Assembly: GCA_013140715.1 (NCBI GenBank)
Contig: JABFSG010000033.1
Location: 117,566-181,565, forward strand
Length of the DNA: 64,000 nt
Origin: Nitrospiraceae bacterium
GTDB taxonomy: Bacteria > Nitrospirota > Nitrospiria > Nitrospirales > Nitrospiraceae
Reading direction: 5' to 3'
A program made the position numbers and the translations under genes. This document shows, piece by piece, positions 7,807 through 14,991 of this stretch. Each line of letters starts with the position of its first letter. The first letter of the stretch is position 1. The notes under the pieces are model-generated. The model ran no database searches. It saw only the letters and a program-made list of their open reading frames with translations, and was not told the origin of the DNA.

Positions 7807-8178
7807 ATGGAAAAGAAAACTTTCGAAAACCTGAAGACATTCTCAGAGACCAGCTTCGTTCGGAAACGAATCTGGCAAACGGATAAGCTCCATTGCAACA
7901 TGTACTGCTTTGAGCCAGGACAACAGAATAACCTGCATCGCCATCCGGTCTCTGATGAAGTCGTGTTTTGCTTGGAAGGTGAAGGGATTGTCGTCGTTGG
8001 GGCAGAGCATCAGTCCATCAAAGCTGGAGAGACCGTGTTGGTCCCAATGAATACCCCCCACGGATACATCAATACGAGCCTAGACTGCCCCATGATCATC
8101 AGTGTGGTTCAATGTCCACTCCCGGTCGAACATGTGCCGGTCGAACCTAATAACGTATCCAAGGTGATCAGCCCCTAA
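7807..8178 (+). CDS. Cupin-domain protein
   Basis: 123-residue single-domain cupin. Cupin motif 1 is HRHPVSDEVVFCLEGEG (two His and one Glu as metal ligands) and motif 2 is VLVPMNTPHGYIN (third His). No signal peptide, so it should be cytoplasmic. The start at 7807 is chosen because AAGGAGAAGGAAC lies just upstream and the cupin does not need the longer ORF-track N-terminus at 7741, which overlaps the previous gene. The substrate cannot be told; such small cupins act as sugar or organic-acid binding or modifying proteins. It lies between two secreted-protein genes. Confidence 0.8.
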   Translation: MEKKTFENLKTFSETSFVRKRIWQTDKLHCNMYCFEPGQQNNLHRHPVSDEVVFCLEGEGIVVVGAEHQSIKAGETVLVPMNTPHGYINTSLDCPMIISVVQCPLPVEHVPVEPNNVSKVISP

Positions 8179-8207
8179 AATACACGTTCTCCCTGGGAGC
8201 TACAAAA

Positions 8208-8876
8208 ATGTTGAAGATGGCTCATCTGCGCATTCTACTGCTTACCGCCTTGACAGCTGCGATTCCGGTGGTTGGTTTATCGCTTGATAGCGCTACCCGT
8301 ACATGGACCTTTGACGATGCTCCGCCGGAGAGTCTTCCACCGGAATTCCAGGTGGGAACCCTATTTGATGGCCGACCAGCTGGAGAATGGAAGATCCTTC
8401 AGACTGAGACGGCCAAGACTGGAGCGCATGTGCTTGGTCAGCTCATGGGGAAAGGCGCCGAACACGCCTATAAGGTCTTGTTGACTCAAGGCACGACAGC
8501 CACCAATCTGGATGTACAAGTTTCCTTCCTACCTATCTCAGGGAAAGCAGATATGGGAGGGGGGCTGATCTGGCGGACAGCCGATGACCGGAACTATTAC
8601 CTCGCACGAGCAAACCCCTTGGAGCAAAATATTAGGATCTATCGAGTGGTCAAAGGGGTGCGCCACATGCTCAACAATTTTGACCTGACGATTGACGTGA
8701 GGCATTGGCACACACTGCGGGTTGTCAATCGAGGATGCCGGATCGAAGTGTTCTATGACGAGAAAAGAGTTATTGACCTCTGCGATAACACATTCACTCA
8801 CGGGCAGGTGGGGCTTTGGACGAAGTCCGACGCGGTTACTTACTTTGATGACCTTCGGTTCCAACCTCTGAAGTGA
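8208..8876 (+). CDS. Secreted concanavalin-like (DUF1080/LamG-type) beta-sandwich protein
   Basis: 222 residues with a signal peptide (LRILLLTALTAAIPVVGLS). The mature part has the pattern of laminin-G/3-keto-disaccharide hydrolase-like domains: WTFDD near the N-terminus, GGGLIWRTADDRNYYLARAN, a WHTLRVV strand, GCRIEVFYDEKRVI, GQVGLWTKSDAVTYFDDLRF at the end. This fold usually binds or cleaves sugars, but catalytic residues cannot be assigned. It is 29 bases downstream of the cupin gene and probably in the same operon. Outer-membrane or periplasmic location is likely. Confidence 0.65.
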   Translation: MLKMAHLRILLLTALTAAIPVVGLSLDSATRTWTFDDAPPESLPPEFQVGTLFDGRPAGEWKILQTETAKTGAHVLGQLMGKGAEHAYKVLLTQGTTATNLDVQVSFLPISGKADMGGGLIWRTADDRNYYLARANPLEQNIRIYRVVKGVRHMLNNFDLTIDVRHWHTLRVVNRGCRIEVFYDEKRVIDLCDNTFTHGQVGLWTKSDAVTYFDDLRFQPLK

Positions 8877-9083
8877 GCCATCAGGCGCAAAGCACAGGCT
8901 CAATCGCCATTATGACCTGCGGTTGATAGTTTGCTGCTCTCAAAAATCATGGGACAGAATAAAATGTTAGCGGTCCCTGCTATCACGGAGCAACCACCAT
9001 GCCGCCCCCTAAGCCTCACCCGTCAGCCCTGAATAAGAACGTCCCTTACGGTGGTACCTTGTTGAAGGATGATAGAAAATGGC

Positions 9084-9602
9084 TCAACTCCCCTTGCCCT
9101 CTTGATCGAGAGTTTTGACCATGGTCACAAGACGTTCTCGTCCTGCTTCTGAAATCTCGGTGAACTGGACGCCCATCCCGGGGAAGAAGATGTAACGTTC
9201 TTCATTAGGCCGGATCCAGGCCACTTTGCCTTGAGCCTTGATCGGGGCCGGATCGTCAGGCAGGATGAGTTCCAGCGCAAGGGTTGTCCCTAACTGCGGC
9301 GGCAAGTAACTCTCGATAAAGATCCCGCCCCCACCGATCTCACAGGTGACACCGTCAAACCGTTCCTGATCTTGCGTCACGTAGCGCACCTTCGCCGCAA
9401 GACGACCGCGGGGGTAGTTCCTGACTGCTTTATGGGGTCGGGCCTCTTTGACCGAGCCCTGAATGAAATCTACGACTGATTCCCACGACACCGTTCCCAG
9501 CAGTTTGCCTGTCGGGTCGAGCAGCGTCATCATTTCCGCCTCTTTGTCCAACCCCAAGACCTTTCCCCGATGCCGCAACGAAGTCTTAATAGGCAGCTTC
9601 AT
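9084..9602 (-). CDS. PilZ-domain protein
   Basis: 172 residues. An N-terminal stretch of about 60 residues (RGKVLGLDKEAEMMTLLDPTGKLLG, a small beta module) is followed by a PilZ domain with the RxxxR region at YPRGRLAAKVRYVT and a variant of the D/N-x-S-x-x-G motif, CEIGGGGIFIES, then GMGVQFTEIS. The domain would bind cyclic di-GMP, although the second motif lacks the usual D/N and Ser, so binding is uncertain. The ATG at 9602 has AGGAGG 7 bases upstream; the ORF-track start is a GTG one codon earlier. It stands alone between a TPR lipoprotein and the secreted-protein cluster. Confidence 0.75.
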   Translation of the reverse strand: MKLPIKTSLRHRGKVLGLDKEAEMMTLLDPTGKLLGTVSWESVVDFIQGSVKEARPHKAVRNYPRGRLAAKVRYVTQDQERFDGVTCEIGGGGIFIESYLPPQLGTTLALELILPDDPAPIKAQGKVAWIRPNEERYIFFPGMGVQFTEISEAGRERLVTMVKTLDQEGKGS

Positions 9603-9857
9603 CACAATTCCTCCTCACGGTGGGGAACAAACGGGACCGCTCTTTCCCAATGCATTCGCAACCCATCATATTTGCTCAGGAGATTTACCCTGAGTTTCAA
9701 CAGAGTGAGCTTGGGGAGCAGTGAGAAATATTTCAAGTAAAACGATCCAATCGACAAGCCAATCGCCCACCCGTTCACTAGACCTTCCGTCCAGAATGTC
9801 CCCGAAACAGGCAAGCCAAAACATCCGGCGTACTTACTGCCTTGAGTCTTAACGTGA

Positions 9858-11087
9858 TCATTGGCTTCCGGAACCGACTTTATCACCCCTGCCCAACTCC
9901 CACAGATAAATCTTGTCCTGCGCCTCACGGGCATCCGGACTATTCGGCGCCAATATCAGGAACTGCTTCATACTCGTCATGGCCTCCTGATAGCGAGTTT
10001 GGTTGGCGAGAATCACAGCGCGATTGAAGTGCGCCTCAGCCCACCAAGGCGCGGCCTCCGAGATTCGGTCATAGAGGATGATGGCTTCTCCGTATTGTTT
10101 CATGTCGCCAAAGCTCTTCGCTTGAATCCAATACCGGCGCACCTCCTCAGACAGCTTCGGCTTGACTGACGGTTTGCGGACCAGTTGAGCCACCGCCTGA
10201 ATGGCTGCCAGCGACTGGTCGATTGCCGCCGCAGTGCCATAGGCTTTGCCGTAGTGGCTGACCGCCTCTTCCCACTTACCGGCCGCTTCACGTTCTTGAC
10301 CGGTCTTCATATGCTTGGCATATGCCTTGGTTTGAAGCCGTGTACGGAGCTGCTTCATCCCAGATTTGGCGATCAGATTTCCCACCGCGTCCTCGATCGC
10401 TGCACGTAGGACGGTGCTTCGCTCTTGCTCCCACTTCTCACTCTGCTCGTTGATGTATCTCCCGCCTGTATCCCACGTGGCTTTCCCCTCGACCACTCCT
10501 TGCCAGACCGGTGCCGCTTGGCCAGGCTTCAGAAGCCGGCAGTCCAACGTGACCTGCGCATTGAGTTTCTGCAGCCCGCCGGTATTCAATAACACAGTGA
10601 TTAACCATTTCAGATCGTTGGTCACTTTGAAAGAGAGCAGCTTCGTGTGCAGGACCAGATGCCCATCGGGAAATGTGCGCAGCGGATTCAAGGAAGCCTT
10701 GGAGAATGAAATGGCCGGCAGCCCCATCTTTGTCAGGCCAGAGGTAAGCCCATCTTGGATCACCTCTGTTCGATCCCGGTCAGTCTGATACTGATAATAT
10801 TTTACAACCACAATTGGGAACGGAAACGCCCACTGAGCCAGATCCTGCCCCAACGATTTCGAATCTTTTTGCTGTTCAGGACTTGCGATCGCATCTTCAA
10901 CCCGCAACACCGACACCACCGGATACTGCTGCTCAGGCAGACCGGATGCCTGCCACAAATTCGCTGTTGGCATCAGGATTTGATTGGTACAGCCTGTGAC
11001 GGAGAAAAGAGCGCAGGCCAGCGCTGTCCAATATCTCCAGCGGCAACCTCCACCACGGTTTATGCGTATCCTGGCGACCTCTTGCAT
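9858..11087 (-). CDS. TPR-repeat lipoprotein
   Basis: 409 residues from the ATG at 11087; the ORF-track GTG at 11147 adds 20 residues ahead of the signal peptide. The signal sequence YWTALACALFSVTGC ends in a lipobox, so the mature protein should be lipidated at the Cys. The first 200 residues look like a curli-CsgG/LpoB-like periplasmic domain by pattern (VVSVLRVEDAIAS, LGQDLAQWAF, EQERSTVLRAAIEDAVGNLI), which is a guess. The C-terminus has two to three TPR-like repeats (YGEAIILYDRISEAAPWWAEAHFNRAVILANQ). Probably an outer-membrane lipoprotein; role unknown. Confidence 0.65.
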   Translation of the reverse strand: MQEVARIRINRGGGCRWRYWTALACALFSVTGCTNQILMPTANLWQASGLPEQQYPVVSVLRVEDAIASPEQQKDSKSLGQDLAQWAFPFPIVVVKYYQYQTDRDRTEVIQDGLTSGLTKMGLPAISFSKASLNPLRTFPDGHLVLHTKLLSFKVTNDLKWLITVLLNTGGLQKLNAQVTLDCRLLKPGQAAPVWQGVVEGKATWDTGGRYINEQSEKWEQERSTVLRAAIEDAVGNLIAKSGMKQLRTRLQTKAYAKHMKTGQEREAAGKWEEAVSHYGKAYGTAAAIDQSLAAIQAVAQLVRKPSVKPKLSEEVRRYWIQAKSFGDMKQYGEAIILYDRISEAAPWWAEAHFNRAVILANQTRYQEAMTSMKQFLILAPNSPDAREAQDKIYLWELGRGDKVGSGSQ

Positions 11088-11339
11088 GGTCCTATTCACC
11101 CAGCTCAAAGCACATTCCCCGACTCTGCCTCTTTTCCCCGTCCCCACTCATAGAGAATATCCTGCACGGCACAAGCATCTTGCCGCCGAAGAATAGCCTT
11201 TTCCTCAAAAAAAAAGCACCTAGGATTTAGAATGATACCGGTCAGAATCGAATCGTCTGTGAACGGTCACGTCAGCCTTAACCCACGCCTTAGCCTTCTA
11301 AAACTGCCGGTAAACATTCTCAGTATCTTGATTGAAGAA

Positions 11340-12821
11340 TCAGCGGGGTCGAACAAAGGCGTGGAAGTAATCCACTGGGCTTGGCGGTGCAGTCAGGGGA
11401 ATCATGAATGATTCAGGCTCGTAGCCGATGTCTTCGAGGTCTTTCGAAGCTAATGTCAGCTCTTCCTCCGTGAGGTAGGCGACCGTGTCCGGAACGCCTG
11501 TCGGCGCGAGTGAACGCACAAGAGCCTGGAGCGTTTCACGTTCCTCCGGCGGCATCTCCAACGGAAGGGGGAAGTCCAGAAGGCGGGCATAGGGACTCCG
11601 ATAGGTCTTGTTCAACGCATGGAGGGTCTTGAGCATCAAACGATCCTGTTCCCACTGCGTCATTCTCGTACCGACGGAGGGATGGGTCGCGATGAGATCC
11701 ATAAGGGTCACAACGTTGGTTCCCAAGCTTTGCCCCACGAATTCGCGCTGGCTCTCCAGTGTCATCGTGCCGGCCTCCAATTGCTTCATGACCGTTTCAG
11801 CCAATGCGAAGTTGACCATGAAGCTCTGTTGCCCCCCGAATTGCCCGTAACAGGGCTTTTCCGGATCGTTGAGCACCTTCATATCCGCTGTCCCTGCGTC
11901 GAAACTGCTGAACCCGATCGCATCGGGAGCCAGGAGACGCTTGGCCTCTTTGATCGTGGCATAGGCCCCAAGATTGAGGGGCACCACCACCTGTTCATCG
12001 ATGCGTTTGAGAAATTCCGTGATCGTCTTGCGGTAGGGAACCGCTTTCCATTCGACAGCCCGATATTCACGCTCCCAGACCAGATCGTCGAGGAAGGGGG
12101 GAAAGCTCTTGAGCGCCTCCACGTCCATGGCATCGAACGATCGGACAAAGGAGGCCCAGTCAGAAATTTTCGCATGAGCGACTTCGCTCAGGTTCGGACG
12201 GAGGTACTCTTCTTCGACCTCGTTCGCCTGGCGCGACATCAGTTTCGTCGGCAGATCGTTCCATAATTCGTTACAGATGATCCGATCGACGCTACCGTCC
12301 GTCATCGCATCGAGCTGATCTACTGTCCCACGATAGGTCTCGACCAAGTCGCGATGGGACGAGAGTTCTGGGTGAGCCAGAGCCGCATCGAGCACCGCTT
12401 GCTCCCAATCGACCAACAGATAGCGGATGCGGGGATAGACCACTCCATCCCTATCGAGGGTCTTGAGATGGCTCAAGAAACAGGCTGCGAGATTGCCGTT
12501 GCCGGGCCCCCATTCCATGACAATGAGGGGCGACGGAGGGGATAGAGGGGTAGCCGGAGTATCGGTATCACCGGATTTTGTGCCACCGCGCTGTCCCATT
12601 ATCCCTTTACCCCGAACCTTCTCACGCTTCATGACCTGCTCGAAATAGTCCGCCGCAAGAGCATGGGCGAGGCGATAGTCGGCTGAGGCAAACGTTTGAT
12701 AGAAGCTGCGAATCTGATCGCCCCGGAAGCGATAGAAGAGGGTATTGATATGGACTTGCCACTGATCGACCGGCTTATAGTCGCCGATGAGTTGGGGTAG
12801 AGCGTCTGCGTCCTCTAACAT
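11340..12821 (-). CDS. MidA-like SAM-dependent methyltransferase (DUF185/NDUFAF7 family)
   Basis: Class I methyltransferase of the family that includes NDUFAF7, which methylates an arginine of a complex I subunit. The SAM loop is VMEWGPGNGNLAACFL, and the family marker NELWNDLPTKL corresponds to NEFFDALP in relatives. About 25 low-complexity residues (GTKSGDTDTPATPLSPPSPL) are inserted just before the SAM loop. It is long for the family (493 residues from ATG 12821; the ORF-track ATG is 12866). ATG 12821 has AGGA 7 bases upstream. A complex I target is possible, but no nuo gene is in the window. Confidence 0.7.
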   Translation of the reverse strand: MLEDADALPQLIGDYKPVDQWQVHINTLFYRFRGDQIRSFYQTFASADYRLAHALAADYFEQVMKREKVRGKGIMGQRGGTKSGDTDTPATPLSPPSPLIVMEWGPGNGNLAACFLSHLKTLDRDGVVYPRIRYLLVDWEQAVLDAALAHPELSSHRDLVETYRGTVDQLDAMTDGSVDRIICNELWNDLPTKLMSRQANEVEEEYLRPNLSEVAHAKISDWASFVRSFDAMDVEALKSFPPFLDDLVWEREYRAVEWKAVPYRKTITEFLKRIDEQVVVPLNLGAYATIKEAKRLLAPDAIGFSSFDAGTADMKVLNDPEKPCYGQFGGQQSFMVNFALAETVMKQLEAGTMTLESQREFVGQSLGTNVVTLMDLIATHPSVGTRMTQWEQDRLMLKTLHALNKTYRSPYARLLDFPLPLEMPPEERETLQALVRSLAPTGVPDTVAYLTEEELTLASKDLEDIGYEPESFMIPLTAPPSPVDYFHAFVRPR

Positions 12822-12975
12822 CGTACAATCCTGGGCGAACTGCGGTTCGCTTGTCCCGCCCCTCATGTTTCCAGTTTCAAAAATGTTTGGATGTTAGCAG
12901 ATGGCGGGAAATAGCCGCAACCGGCCATCCTCCAGCTATCAGCCGTCAGCTCTCGGCCATCAGCTTCCTATATCC

Positions 12976-13004
12976 TTGACAGCCCCAGCCGGTCAGTGTA
13001 CCAA
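12976..13004 (+). promoter_or_regulatory. Predicted sigma70 promoter, possible leaderless start
   Basis: TTGACA (perfect -35), 17 bases, TACCAA (weak -10). Transcription would begin at about 13011, which is the ATG of the next gene, so the message could be leaderless. The GTG start used in the ORF track (12996) would fall inside the promoter spacer. Confidence 0.35.
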
Positions 13005-13010
13005 GACTCT

Positions 13011-13586
13011 ATGGCAGCAGGCGCGAGACGAGCGGGGCGAAGGACGACAACAGCGGTCATTGTCATGATCCTTTCGGCTCCACCGGCACTCCTGGCAGAA
13101 GAGTTGCCGATCACAAAAAATTCTTCCATCTCGGAATTCCAGAACCGTACCGAGGACATTACCCCCTACAACTTCGATGCCCCGCCGCAGGGCCTATTCC
13201 GAACCATTACGACGGCAGAAGGATTCGATGAGGAACTGGGCTTTCAGCGTACACACCAAATTGTACCGGTGAAACCGACCGACCGGTTTCGTCCCGAGAC
13301 ACCAGCTGTCTTCATCGTGTTTCAACTTCATCAGCACTATCAGGGGTTCCAGGTGTTTGGACGCTGCTACCCGGAAGCAGTAGCCGGTCTCGATCCCGCT
13401 GCGATCATCGGGCAAGATGCCATGCTCATTGCGCTGGAGGATGACAGCGGCTACCTCACGCTCTCCCCTCCACATGACGTATGGAAACCAGGTCGATACA
13501 AAGTTGAAATCCATGTGGGAGAACAGGTGAACGAGATGACCATGATGGGTACGATGCGCTTCACGATTGCCGAGCCGGGGACGTGA
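13011..13586 (+). CDS. Secreted protein of unknown function
   Basis: 191 residues from ATG 13011. An Arg-rich n-region and hydrophobic core (RRTTTAVIVMILSAPPALLAEE) make a signal peptide. The mature part is beta-rich, with VFIVFQLHQHYQGFQVFGRCYPE, an acidic loop, then KPGRYKVEIHVGEQVNEM near the end. The tail resembles an Ig-like beta sandwich in which a ligand-binding face carries the final strands. No family recognised. It stands alone; the methyltransferase gene is divergent. No ribosome site is visible, in line with a leaderless message. Confidence 0.6.
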   Translation: MAAGARRAGRRTTTAVIVMILSAPPALLAEELPITKNSSISEFQNRTEDITPYNFDAPPQGLFRTITTAEGFDEELGFQRTHQIVPVKPTDRFRPETPAVFIVFQLHQHYQGFQVFGRCYPEAVAGLDPAAIIGQDAMLIALEDDSGYLTLSPPHDVWKPGRYKVEIHVGEQVNEMTMMGTMRFTIAEPGT

Positions 13587-13662
13587 TGGGTGATCGGTGA
13601 TGCGTGATGAGGAAAGACCAAATATTTCCCTCTCGTCACTGTTCACTCGTCACTCATCACTT
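13581..13662. repeat. Imperfect GTGATG/CATCAC inverted tract after the secreted-protein gene
   Basis: GTGATGGGTGATCGGTGATGCGTGATGAGG (from 13583) faces CGTCACTGTTCACTCGTCACTCATCAC (to 13660). The two halves pair imperfectly and could form a terminator-like stem between the two genes, although there is no strong T-run. It could equally be a degraded intergenic repeat. Confidence 0.35.
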
Positions 13663-13669
13663 CCGTCGT

Positions 13670-13698
13670 TTGACGCTCCCTCCGCTGTTCTGTAGAAT
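13670..13698 (+). promoter_or_regulatory. Predicted sigma70 promoter for the glycosylation operon
   Basis: TTGACG, 17 bases, TAGAAT: five of six bases match consensus in both hexamers. The transcription start would be near 13705, 43 bases before the GT2 ATG. Confidence 0.55.
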
Positions 13699-13747
13699 GC
13701 CGAGGGAATGTGCGATTCCCCTTCTGCCTTAGGAATATCTGCTCCGC

Positions 13748-14503
13748 ATGACCGTGCCATCCCACCCATGGGCTTCCGTCGTCATCCCCATCAAGGATGA
13801 ACGAGACAATCTCGTTCCACTGACCGAGGGGCTCCTAAAGGTCATGGACTCCCACGAGACGTCACGGACGCGCCCCTATGAGATTATCTTTGTGGACGAC
13901 GGCAGCAGCGACGGCAGCAGCGAGATCATGGATCGGCTGGCCACGCAATACCCCCAGGTTTCCACGTTCCATCTCGACCGAAATTACGGAAAGACCTGCG
14001 CACTCGACGCGGGCTTTAAGCAGTCGACCGGAGAATTGATCGTCGCAATCGACGGCGATCTTCAGCAGGACAGCGAAGACATCTTGAAACTTATGGCCTA
14101 CACAGACAACTACGATGTCGTGTGCGGGTGGCGACTCACCAGAGAGGACGGCCTGGTCAAAATGCTCTCGTCGCGCATCGCCAATCGTGTGCGGAATTTC
14201 TATACACACGACGGCATCCACGATACCGGCTGCCCCCTCAAAATATTCCGGCGTCCAGTGTTGGAACGCATCACGCTCTTCGAGGGCATGCATCGGTTCT
14301 TCCCGGCGCTTGCGCTTATGCATGGATTCACGGTCACGGAGGTGCAGGTCCGGCATTACCCCCGTATCCACGGCGTCTCGAAATACGGCATGGGCAACCG
14401 ACTGTTTAAATCGCTCTACGACCTGATCGCCGTACGGTGGATGCAGACCAGAGTGCTGCGGTACGACTTCAGGAAGAACGATGGACCAGTGGCTCGAGGC
14501 TAG
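13748..14503 (+). CDS. Family 2 glycosyltransferase, polyprenyl-phosphate sugar transferase type
   Basis: 251-residue GT-A transferase. The nucleotide-sugar site is IIFVDDGSSDGS and the DXD metal motif is IDGDLQQD; DTGCPLKIFRR and HRFFPAL are the acceptor-side motifs of the dolichyl/undecaprenyl-phosphate mannose or glucose synthase group. Unlike GtrB- or ArnC-type relatives, it has no C-terminal membrane pair. It should make a polyprenyl-phosphate-linked sugar on the inner face of the membrane. It is the first gene of a unit with a LAB_N membrane protein and a GT39 transferase, the expected user of that lipid-linked sugar. Confidence 0.85.
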   Translation: MTVPSHPWASVVIPIKDERDNLVPLTEGLLKVMDSHETSRTRPYEIIFVDDGSSDGSSEIMDRLATQYPQVSTFHLDRNYGKTCALDAGFKQSTGELIVAIDGDLQQDSEDILKLMAYTDNYDVVCGWRLTREDGLVKMLSSRIANRVRNFYTHDGIHDTGCPLKIFRRPVLERITLFEGMHRFFPALALMHGFTVTEVQVRHYPRIHGVSKYGMGNRLFKSLYDLIAVRWMQTRVLRYDFRKNDGPVARG

Positions 14504-14666
14504 AGGGTGAAGAACAAGCGCTTTAAAGATCTTGTCGTGCTGATTTACAGAGCATCCAAGGTGAGATGAAGAACGTTGATTTCGGCCTACGAGACCAAAT
14601 GCAACGCAGCGCGGTGAGCAATCTTGCACAGCCCCTCGCCTCCAGCCTCTCACCTCTGGCCTGTCC

Positions 14667-14966
14667 ATGAGCATCGAAACTATCTGGCTCGGCATCGGAT
14701 TCTTCGGTCAGGCGCTGTTTTTTGGCCGCTGGGTCGTCCAATGGATTGCTTCTGAAAAAAAATCTGAGAGCCAGGTCCCGGTCTCGTTTTGGTACATGAG
14801 CCTGATCGGTGGACTCATCACACTCGCCTATGCGATCTATCGAGAAGATGCGGTCTTCATCGCGGGGCAGAGCATCGGATCCTTCGTCTATATTCGCAAC
14901 CTGATGCTCGTCTCGCGCACGAACCAAGGGAACCAGCCGACCGGCCCCTCCTCTCCACAAACATAA
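14667..14966 (+). CDS. LAB_N-domain small membrane protein
   Basis: 99 residues forming a stand-alone lipid-A-disaccharide-synthase N-terminal (LAB_N) domain: three membrane segments with the family's FFGQALFFGRWVVQWIASEKK and SFWYMSLIGGLITLAYAIYR. In many genomes this domain occurs alone between a GT2 and an ArnT-like gene, as here. Its job is unproven; its size and place would suit a helper that moves the polyprenyl-linked sugar across the membrane, which is inference. It starts 163 bases after the GT2 gene and ends 25 bases before the GT39 gene. Confidence 0.85.
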   Translation: MSIETIWLGIGFFGQALFFGRWVVQWIASEKKSESQVPVSFWYMSLIGGLITLAYAIYREDAVFIAGQSIGSFVYIRNLMLVSRTNQGNQPTGPSSPQT

Positions 14967-14991
14967 CTTTGGAATCCGCCATTCTCAACGT

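Noticed and set aside
9602-9934. 110-residue minus-strand ORF
   Set aside because: Overlaps the 3' end of the TPR lipoprotein in another frame and has no domain or good start; the 255-base gap looks non-coding.
13862-14695. 277-residue antisense ORF over the GT2 gene
   Set aside because: Shadow of a strongly supported glycosyltransferase.
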